Shown: piece after piece, positions 6,416 through 11,657 of the stretch | Layout of the letters: each line of letters starts with the position of its first letter | Position numbering within the stretch: position 1 is the stretch's first letter | Assembly: GCA_965602045.1 (NCBI GenBank) | Contig: CBFCXR010000063.1 | Coordinates: forward strand, 1-11,657 | Length of the DNA stretch: 11,657 nucleotides | Origin: G020354785 sp965602045 | Lineage (GTDB): Bacteria > Bacteroidota > Bacteroidia > Bacteroidales > UBA10428 | Direction: 5' to 3' | The notes under the pieces: model-generated | Told to the model about the DNA's origin: nothing | What the model saw: the letters and a program-made list of their open reading frames with translations, nothing else | Databases searched by the model: none | Translations under genes and position numbers: made by a program

Positions 6416-7534
6416 ATGGAAAAAGATAGTAAGATTTATATAGCTGGGCACACAGGACTTGTTGGTACTGCACTTAGTAGAAATCTAGCCGCTAAAGGAT
6501 ATAAAAACATCATTGGGAAAACAATTGATGAAATGGATTTGACTGATCAAAAAGTTGTTGCTAAATATATTAAAAAAGAAAAACCTGATTACGTCTTTCT
6601 GGCTGCAGCTAAAGTGGGCGGTATTGTTGCTAACAATACGTATAGAGGACAGTTTATTTATGAAAATTTAATGATTCAGAATAATATAATACATAATTGT
6701 TATTTGGCCGGAGTAAAGAAATTACTCTTTCTGGGAAGTTCATGTATATATCCAAAACAATCTCTTCAACCAATGAAAGAGAGATATTTGCTGACCGATA
6801 CTCTGGAGTATACAAACGAACCTTATGCTATTGCAAAAATATCCGGCATTAAGCTTTGTGAGAGTTATAATATACAATATGGAACAAATTTTATTTGTGT
6901 GATGCCGACTAACCTGTATGGTCCGAATGATAATTATGACCTTGAAAAATCGCATGTTATGCCGGCCATTATCAGAAAAATGCATTTGGGAAAATGCCTG
7001 ATTGAGAACAATTGGGAAGCAATAAGGAAAGATTTGAGTAAATTTCCGATTGAAGGAGTTAACGGTAAATCAACTGAAATTGAGATTGGAGAAAAACTGG
7101 AGAAATATGGAATTTTTAGGCATAGCTCTGCTGATGCACCGGTAACGGTTAATTTGTGGGGAACAGGAGCACCAAGAAGAGAATTTATGCATTCCAACGA
7201 TATGGCCGATGCTTGTGTCTTTATTATGGAAAATGTAAATTTTAAGGATTTAACAAAATTGAAAGGAGACGAAATAACATCAAGAGATACAAGGGTAGAA
7301 ATCAGAAATACACATATTAATATAGGAACAGGAGTAGATCTGACCATTAAAGAATTAGCTCTTTTAGTAAAAGGTATTGTTGGATTTGATGGTTTGATAG
7401 AATGGGACAATTCTAAGCCTGATGGTACATTTCAGAAATTATTAAGCGTAAAAAAAATTAATAAACTTGGCTGGGAAGCAAAAATTGAGTTGGAGGATGG
7501 GATAAAGAATATATACGAGGGATATATAAGTTGA
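6416..7534 (+). CDS. fcl: GDP-L-fucose synthase with an enlarged substrate domain
   Basis: This NADPH-dependent epimerase/reductase turns GDP-4-keto-6-deoxymannose from Gmd into GDP-L-fucose. GHTGLVGTAL at 11-20 is the cofactor loop and LAAAKVGGI at 62-70 is a family mark. GSSCIYP at 107-113 holds the catalytic Ser109, PYAIAKISG at 136-144 holds Tyr137 and Lys141, and PTNLYGPNDNYD at 164-175 follows. At 372 residues it is about 50 longer than E. coli Fcl. The surplus lies mainly at about 193-243, between the substrate-binding helix and VNLWGTGAPRREF (245-257), with a shorter one at about 273-297. I recall similar long forms from Bacteroidota, so this is probably a lineage form and not damage. 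An ATG 7 bases upstream is out of frame and stops at once. It is the last gene of the sugar operon. Confidence 0.94.
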   Translation: MEKDSKIYIAGHTGLVGTALSRNLAAKGYKNIIGKTIDEMDLTDQKVVAKYIKKEKPDYVFLAAAKVGGIVANNTYRGQFIYENLMIQNNIIHNCYLAGVKKLLFLGSSCIYPKQSLQPMKERYLLTDTLEYTNEPYAIAKISGIKLCESYNIQYGTNFICVMPTNLYGPNDNYDLEKSHVMPAIIRKMHLGKCLIENNWEAIRKDLSKFPIEGVNGKSTEIEIGEKLEKYGIFRHSSADAPVTVNLWGTGAPRREFMHSNDMADACVFIMENVNFKDLTKLKGDEITSRDTRVEIRNTHINIGTGVDLTIKELALLVKGIVGFDGLIEWDNSKPDGTFQKLLSVKKINKLGWEAKIELEDGIKNIYEGYIS

Positions 7535-7856
7535 TTAATATGGTTCCTGGTTAGGTATTACTAACCTCCGGTAACAAGAATCTTTTTACTCTTTCACTAT
7601 CTATTTAACTGGTAAATTTATTGTTAATATTACCCGTTTCTGATAATAATATCTTATTACTATTTTCCAAATATTTTCAATACCGTAATAAAAATTCTTC
7701 TGAACACTGCCTGAGATACAGATTTTTAGAATCTACTGTCTAAAAAGGGCAAGTCATTCAATTATACTATTAGTATCTGTTTTTTAATGTTAATAAGTCA
7801 TTATTAAACAAGTAATTAAATTCAATATATTAGGCGCAATGTAAAGCTAAACAACT
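7535..7856. other. Intergenic region of 322 bp, no gene seen
   Basis: This is the longest stretch without a gene. It is AT-rich and has stops in all frames. It starts with a small hairpin just after fcl. It also contains an inverted pair TTATTAC (7654-7660) and GTAATAA (7685-7691) separated by 24 bases, which chance could give in such DNA. I found no tRNA, no exact TAnnTTTG promoter element and no recognisable riboswitch. It probably holds the end of the sugar-operon transcript and the promoter of the 665-residue protein. Confidence 0.6.
7549..7566 (+). terminator. Hairpin after fcl, possible terminator
   Basis: GGTTAG and CTAACC form a perfect six-base stem around the loop GTATTA, 15 bases after the fcl stop. 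The T run TTTTT comes about 16 bases later instead of directly after the stem, so it is not a textbook intrinsic terminator. Its place at the end of the operon makes a termination or 3'-end-protecting role plausible. Confidence 0.35.
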
Positions 7857-9854
7857 ATGAAGAAATTTATAAAAACTTCTGCACTGATAATATTGACCGG
7901 CATTCTTTCTTTTGCCGTGTATAAATTTGTTATTGAACCAAAAGAAAGCTACCAGTCAATTTACCTGGTTCCTGAAAATGCTGCCTTCATTATCGAATCT
8001 GACAAACCCTTCAAAGCATGGGAAAATATAGTACATAGTAAAGCCTGGGATCATCTTAGAACAAATACTTTTTTGGCAAAACTTGATACGGGCATCAGAA
8101 GTATAGATTCTCTGATAAATTCAAAAAGGTACCTTTTAAAATTGCTGGGCAATAGAAAAGTCCTTATATCAGCCCATTCTTATAATAATAATTATGATTT
8201 TTTATATGTAATTGACCTGAAAAAATTTTCAAAACTCAAGAAAGTGAAAAATTACCTCCCAAAGATTTTTGGGGATGATTTCAGGTTAACTCAAAGAAAT
8301 TATAATGGGGTAGAGATTTTTGAGTTATTTGATATAGAATCAAGCGAAATGTATTATTTCTCATTGATTAAAAATCAACTTGTTTTTTCAAAGACCTATC
8401 TGTTAATAGAATCTTCCATAGATCAGATGGGTAAATTGATTATTGGGAGGGATTTAAATTATATAGAGGTTTCGAAGAGGATATCAGGCAAAGGTTTGTT
8501 TAATATATATATTCATTTTAAATATTTTGATAATTATATTGAAAACCTGCTGGGCAAAACTAACGAATTTTTATCCTCTGTATCAAAGAGCTTATACTAT
8601 TCAGGCGTTTCATTTGATATAGATGAGAATGCATTAATAAAGCTGACAGGATTTACTTCTGTAAATGATACGGTAAATTCATATTTCCTGGCTATTTTAA
8701 ATTCCGGTAAAGGATCACAAAAAATCCTTGAAGTTACACCGCAACGAACGGCTTCTTTCATTCGTATCGGATTTGATAATATAACATCTTTTTATGAAAA
8801 CATTGAAAATTCACTGGAAGATGATATATATAAGAATTATCAAAGTGCAATACAAAAGATCGAAAAAAGACTGAATATTAATATACAGGAAAATTTCTTC
8901 AAGTGGATAGATAATGAGATTGCATTGGTGCAAACTCAACCTTCAAACCTTGGAAAAAATAATGAGTTTGCTGCAATAGTTAAAGCAAAAAATAAAAGTG
9001 TAGCAAAAAAGAATCTTGATTTTATAACTAAGCAAGTAAAGAAAAATACTCCTGCTAAGTTTAAAGATATTGATTATAAGGAGTATACGATAAGCTATCT
9101 TCATATTCCGGGATTCTTTAAAATGATATTGGGCAACCTCCTGTCAAAATTAGAAAAGCCATATTTTACTATTATTGACAGGTATGTGATTTTCAGCAAT
9201 CATCCACAAACATTAAAAAGTATTATTGACGATTATGAATCAGGAAATACTTTAGTGAATTCAGTTGAATTTTATAATTTCTCAAAAAACTTCTCAAGAA
9301 AGCAAAGTGTTTTCCTGTACATTCAAACTCCGTTACTTTTCACAAATATTGAGGAGTTTGTTGGAACCCAGGCCTGGGCAAACATGAAAAAAAATAAGGA
9401 CTATATTTTATCATTTCCCCGTGTTGGATTTCAATTAGATAATGTTGAAGAACTATTAAAACTTGATCTTACTGCGCAATACAGTCAGCAGTTAGAAGAA
9501 TTTCAGCCGGTTAGTTATGATGTTGAAAGAATGGCAGTTGAGCCTGTTGATACTAGTATTAACATTCAGGATTCTGAATCCGGGGATTTAATAGAAGAAT
9601 CAGGAATAGTAATAGACGATTTGGATGCTAATAAACTTAAAGAATATTATGAAAGTGGACAATTGAAATTAACTGTTGGAATAAAGAATGGTTTAAAACA
9701 CGGTAATTTCACAGAATATTATGAAAATGGTTCAGTAAAAACCAAAGGCAAATATAAAGAAGATAAAATGCAGGGGACATGGAGTTATTTTAGTGACAAG
9801 GGAGAGCTTATTACAAAAAGAAAATTCGAAGAAGGTAAGGAGATTATTAAATGA
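7857..9854 (+). CDS. Membrane-anchored DUF3352-like protein with C-terminal MORN-type repeats
   Basis: A 665-residue protein of unknown function. Residues 1-6 are basic (MKKFIK) and 7-25 form one hydrophobic segment without a clear lipobox or cleavage site, so it is probably an N-terminally anchored protein with its bulk outside the cytoplasm. The body starts with YLVPENAAFIIESD at 36-49, the kind of opening seen in the DUF3352 family, and consists of two tandem copies of one module (about 37-270 and 293-542). An acidic linker (about 548-590) leads to three YwqK/MORN_2-like repeats at 595-663, with cores KEYYESGQL, TEYYENGSV and WSYFSDKGEL. Such repeats occur in many Bacteroidota surface or periplasmic proteins, and their antitoxin label should not be taken as function. 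No enzyme motif was seen. It stands alone after a 322 bp gap and 106 bp before a DUF547 gene. The family call is from memory of motifs. Confidence 0.7.
   Translation: MKKFIKTSALIILTGILSFAVYKFVIEPKESYQSIYLVPENAAFIIESDKPFKAWENIVHSKAWDHLRTNTFLAKLDTGIRSIDSLINSKRYLLKLLGNRKVLISAHSYNNNYDFLYVIDLKKFSKLKKVKNYLPKIFGDDFRLTQRNYNGVEIFELFDIESSEMYYFSLIKNQLVFSKTYLLIESSIDQMGKLIIGRDLNYIEVSKRISGKGLFNIYIHFKYFDNYIENLLGKTNEFLSSVSKSLYYSGVSFDIDENALIKLTGFTSVNDTVNSYFLAILNSGKGSQKILEVTPQRTASFIRIGFDNITSFYENIENSLEDDIYKNYQSAIQKIEKRLNINIQENFFKWIDNEIALVQTQPSNLGKNNEFAAIVKAKNKSVAKKNLDFITKQVKKNTPAKFKDIDYKEYTISYLHIPGFFKMILGNLLSKLEKPYFTIIDRYVIFSNHPQTLKSIIDDYESGNTLVNSVEFYNFSKNFSRKQSVFLYIQTPLLFTNIEEFVGTQAWANMKKNKDYILSFPRVGFQLDNVEELLKLDLTAQYSQQLEEFQPVSYDVERMAVEPVDTSINIQDSESGDLIEESGIVIDDLDANKLKEYYESGQLKLTVGIKNGLKHGNFTEYYENGSVKTKGKYKEDKMQGTWSYFSDKGELITKRKFEEGKEIIK
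7965..8666 (+). repeat. Internal module copy A of the 665-residue protein
   Basis: Residues 37-270. The blocks in order are LVPENAAFIIE, then KPFKAWENI, KVLIS, FLYVIDLK, YNGVEIFEL, FSLIKNQLVFS with ESSIDQM, and GLFNIYIHF followed by VSFDIDENALIKLTGF. Each block has a counterpart in the same order in copy B. The similarity is at the protein level only. Confidence 0.6.
8733..9482 (+). repeat. Internal module copy B of the 665-residue protein
   Basis: Residues 293-542. The blocks matching copy A in order are VTPQRTASFIR, then NITSFYENI, EIALVQ, FAAIVKAK, YKEYTISYL, FTIIDRYVIFS with KSIIDDY, and SVFLYIQTP followed by VGFQLDNVEELLKLDL. The offset from copy A drifts from about 256 to 270 residues because of small insertions. 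Confidence 0.6.
9639..9845 (+). repeat. Three YwqK/MORN_2-like repeats
   Basis: Residues 595-663 hold three copies spaced about 23-24 residues apart. Each has an aromatic pair, an acidic or polar residue, Gly and a hydrophobic strand: EYYESGQLK, EYYENGSVK and SYFSDKGEL. They are followed by strands such as GIKNGLKHG and GKYKEDKMQG, the GxYxxGxxxG style of MORN-type hairpins. Confidence 0.75.
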
Positions 9855-9874
9855 ATTTAAATAATATTTAAATT
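9854..9874 (+). terminator. AT-only inverted repeat at the end of the 665-residue gene
   Basis: AATTTAAAT and ATTTAAATT form a perfect nine-base inverted repeat around AAT, beginning at the last base of the stop codon. It is all A and T, so the RNA hairpin would be weak, and overlapping alternative pairings exist nearby. It may be a weak transcript end or just composition. Confidence 0.2.
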
Positions 9875-9960
9875 ATTGTATGTTATAATAATTTAAGATT
9901 TTAAAAATATTTATACGGATTATTGTCATGCAATACTTTCTATAACAAAACTATAAGAAC

Positions 9961-10659
9961 ATGCAAATTGAAGAATTGTCAAAAGAATTATTATCCAACA
10001 TGGTAAGTGGCAGAGAAAATGATAATTTAGAAGCGAAGGTTAAAAAAATTGAGCTTATAGATTTAATATCGGAATTATCAAATGACGACAAACGAAAAGC
10101 TTTCTGGATTAATATTTATAATGCCTATAATATTCTATTCCTTAAAATGAAACCTAAGTTACTTGAATCTCAAAAAAGCAGGCATCAATTATATAGCAAA
10201 AGAAATATTATTATTGGAGGACATGAACTGAGCCTTAACGATATTAAACATGGGATGTTGCGCCATTCAAAAATATGGTGGGCCAAAGGCTACCTGTCAA
10301 AATTGTTTATTAGTAAATTCGAAAAAAAATTCAGAGTTAATATACCGGACTGCCGTATTCACTTTGTACTTAATTGCGGGGGATTACCCTGCCCTCCCGT
10401 AGGCCTCTATGAAGGTGATAAAATAAATCAGCAACTGGAATTAGCAACCAAAGCATATCTTGATTCTGAAGTTACATACTATGCCGAAGAAAACTTAGTT
10501 AGCATTTCTCAAATATTTAATTGGTATACCGGAGATTTCGGAGGCAGTGCCGGGATCCTGAAGTTATTAAAAAAGTATAAAAAAATACCTCAGGATAGTA
10601 CACCTGTTATTATTTATAAGCCATATAAATGGATGCCAGATATTGAAAATTATTCATAA
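9961..10659 (+). CDS. DUF547 domain protein
   Basis: A 232-residue protein whose core fits the DUF547 family, of unknown biochemical role in bacteria. Marks in order: KAFWINIYNAYNILF at 46-60, GGHELSLNDIKHGMLR at 86-101, RIHFVLNCGGLPCPPVGLY at 132-150, and NLVSISQIFNWYTGDFGG at 178-195. The conserved H134, C139 and C144 in the HF-NCG-CPP block suggest a thiol or metal-dependent site, which is an inference. Many DUF547 proteins are secreted, but this one begins MQIEELSK with no signal peptide or membrane segment, so it is probably cytosolic unless the start is wrong. The start at 9961 is the first Met after a stretch rich in stops. It lies 106 bp after the 665-residue gene, with no strong sign of co-transcription. 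Confidence 0.85.
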   Translation: MQIEELSKELLSNMVSGRENDNLEAKVKKIELIDLISELSNDDKRKAFWINIYNAYNILFLKMKPKLLESQKSRHQLYSKRNIIIGGHELSLNDIKHGMLRHSKIWWAKGYLSKLFISKFEKKFRVNIPDCRIHFVLNCGGLPCPPVGLYEGDKINQQLELATKAYLDSEVTYYAEENLVSISQIFNWYTGDFGGSAGILKLLKKYKKIPQDSTPVIIYKPYKWMPDIENYS

Positions 10660-10733
10660 TTTTCCCCGTACTCAAATATATTTAGAAAAGTTTTTATTTG
10701 TATAGAATCACATTATTACTAATATGAAAAAAG

Positions 10734-10741
10734 TAACTTTG
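10734..10741 (+). promoter_or_regulatory. Candidate -7 element upstream of punA, distal
   Basis: TAACTTTG matches TAnnTTTG and lies 90 bases before the punA start in the 172 bp gap after the DUF547 gene. No TTTG is found at the usual -33 distance. It competes with a second match at 10778. Confidence 0.3.
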
Positions 10742-10777
10742 GATAAGACTTTTAACTGCAATTACTTATTAAATATA

Positions 10778-10785
10778 TACTTTTG
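10778..10785 (+). promoter_or_regulatory. Candidate -7 element upstream of punA, proximal
   Basis: TACTTTTG matches TAnnTTTG and lies 46 bases before the ATG, a typical leader length, so it is the better candidate of the two for punA. The upstream TTTT at 10750-10753 is only a poor -33 element at a somewhat long spacing. Confidence 0.4.
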
Positions 10786-10831
10786 ATATTCCTGATATTA
10801 TAATTTTTAAAAAATCATAAATAATTAATAA

Positions 10832-11641
10832 ATGATAGAGAATGTAAAGCAAACCGTAAAATTCCTAACAGAAAAAGGCATTGATTCTCCTGAGATAGGT
10901 ATTGTGTTGGGTACGGGTTTAGGTAAATTAGTGGAAGAAATCAATATAAAAAATGTTTTTGAATACACTGATATTCCGTACTTCCCGATTGCCACAGTTG
11001 AGCAACATTCGGGGAGGCTAATTTATGGAGAGTTAAAAGGGAAAAATGTTATTGCTATGCAGGGGAGATTTCACTTTTACGAAGGTTACAACATGCAGGA
11101 AATAACATTTCCGGTAAGGGTAATGAAATTATTAGGTATTAAGCATTTACTTCTTTCTAATGCTGCAGGGGCTTTGAACCTGAATTTTAATAAAGGTTCT
11201 TTAATGTTAATTGATGATCATATTAACTTTTTACCTGATAATCCTTTAAGAGGCAGTAATTATGATGAATTTGGGCCAAGATTTCCCGATATGAGCCAAC
11301 CTTATTCAAAAGAACTAAATACTAAGTTAGAAGCAATTGCAGCAAGGGAAAATATTGAATTACACAAAGGTGTGTATGTGGCAGTAGTTGGACCAAACCT
11401 GGAAACCCGTGCTGAGTACAGATTTCTCGGAACTATTGCTGATGCAGTTGGTATGTCAACCGTGCCTGAAGTTATAGTTGCTAATCATATGAAGTTAAGC
11501 TGTGCGGCAATTTCTGTTCTTACAGATGAGTGTGATCCTGATAATCTGGTAGAAACCAGTATTCAGGAAATAATTGAAACTGCAGGAAAGGCCGAATTGA
11601 AATTAATTAAATTGTTCACAGCTTTGATCAATGAATTGTAA
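10832..11641 (+). CDS. punA: Purine nucleoside phosphorylase, trimeric (class II) type
   Basis: This cytosolic enzyme splits purine nucleosides with phosphate into base and ribose-1-phosphate in purine salvage. The 269 residues are full length for the trimeric family. GTGLG at 27-31 is the phosphate loop, EQHSGRLIYG at 57-66 and QGRFHFYEGY at 77-86 are present, and SNAAGALN at 109-116 follows. GPNLETRAEYR at 187-197 holds Glu191, which contacts the base. VGMSTVPEVIVA at 206-217 holds Met208, and SVLTDECD at 228-235 follows. Aligned without gaps from Met208, Asp232 falls where human PNP has Asn243 and where MTAP has Asp, so its preference between 6-oxo and 6-amino purines is less certain than the name implies. 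MtnP at the other end of the window is a superfamily relative. The gene probably has its own promoter. Only 16 bases follow the stop. Confidence 0.92.
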   Translation: MIENVKQTVKFLTEKGIDSPEIGIVLGTGLGKLVEEINIKNVFEYTDIPYFPIATVEQHSGRLIYGELKGKNVIAMQGRFHFYEGYNMQEITFPVRVMKLLGIKHLLLSNAAGALNLNFNKGSLMLIDDHINFLPDNPLRGSNYDEFGPRFPDMSQPYSKELNTKLEAIAARENIELHKGVYVAVVGPNLETRAEYRFLGTIADAVGMSTVPEVIVANHMKLSCAAISVLTDECDPDNLVETSIQEIIETAGKAELKLIKLFTALINEL

Positions 11642-11657
11642 TACTGGGATACTATCC

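Noticed and set aside
6934..7410. A 158-codon open frame on the minus strand inside fcl.
   Set aside because: It lies fully within a well-supported gene on the other strand, is low in complexity and shows no family motif, so it is a shadow frame. The same applies to the antisense frames at 981-1217, 1548-1847, 2949-3164, 4498-4806 and 6740-6985.
7654..7691. An inverted pair TTATTAC/GTAATAA with a 24-base spacer in the 322 bp gap.
   Set aside because: Seven A/T-rich bases with a long spacer are expected by chance in DNA of this composition, and there is no supporting structure.
2253..9491. A 16-base exact repeat, GCAATACAGTCAGCAG, at 2253-2268 and 9476-9491.
   Set aside because: Both copies lie inside genes and encode the same short peptide QYSQQ in unrelated proteins. 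Flanks differ at once and no further copies were seen, so a codon coincidence is more likely than a functional repeat.
9639..9845. The YwqK-like repeats as the antitoxin half of a toxin-antitoxin system.
   Set aside because: The repeats are the tail of a large membrane-anchored protein and no toxin-like partner is adjacent. The antitoxin label of this repeat family is not evidence of function.
10724..10786. A 20-codon open frame (MKKVTLDK...) upstream of punA.
   Set aside because: It is very short, has no ribosome-binding signal and overlaps both candidate -7 promoter elements, so it is probably chance.

Overview
This is an AT-rich chromosomal window that looks like Bacteroidota, probably an anaerobic or marine Bacteroidales-type lineage. 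The reasons are the low GC, the lack of Shine-Dalgarno sequences before almost every start codon, several matches to the Bacteroidota -7 promoter element (TAnnTTTG), and typical gene families: a DUF547 protein, a membrane-anchored DUF3352-like protein, and a purine nucleoside phosphorylase with the LTDEC motif. The lineage is inferred from these features; I could not search a database.

Left arm, minus strand (1-2047): a tRNA with anticodon CAT lies downstream of two methionine-salvage genes, mtnA (5-methylthioribose-1-phosphate isomerase) and mtnP (methylthioadenosine phosphorylase). The two genes are 6 bp apart and read as one operon. MtnP splits methylthioadenosine into adenine and methylthioribose-1-phosphate, and MtnA isomerises the latter. 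No later salvage gene is present. A YihX-like HAD phosphatase (2113-2763) is transcribed divergently from a 65 bp gap.

Centre, plus strand (2941-7534): four tightly packed genes for activated surface sugars. A TviB-type UDP-N-acetylhexosamine 6-dehydrogenase and a WlbA/WbpB-type 3-dehydrogenase carry out the first two steps towards UDP-2,3-diamino-uronic acids (the UDP-ManNAc3NAcA type). Gmd and Fcl then make GDP-L-fucose from GDP-mannose. The aminotransferase and acetyltransferase of the first route, and all glycosyltransferases, flippases and polymerases, are absent here, so this is a precursor-supply operon whose users lie elsewhere.

Right arm, plus strand (7857-11641): after a 322 bp gap without a gene comes a 665-residue membrane-anchored protein. 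It is built from two tandem copies of one module followed by three MORN-type/YwqK-like repeats. Next are a DUF547 protein and a trimeric-type purine nucleoside phosphorylase (PNP). That PNP belongs to the same superfamily as MtnP at the other end of the window and, like MtnP, has Asp where human PNP has the base-reading Asn.

Most of the window is ordinary housekeeping and cell-surface metabolism. I see no mobile element, CRISPR array, phage gene or defence system. The points most worth a second look are the internally duplicated MORN-fused protein, the split UDP-sugar pathway, the PNP specificity residue and the mismatched tRNA acceptor stem.
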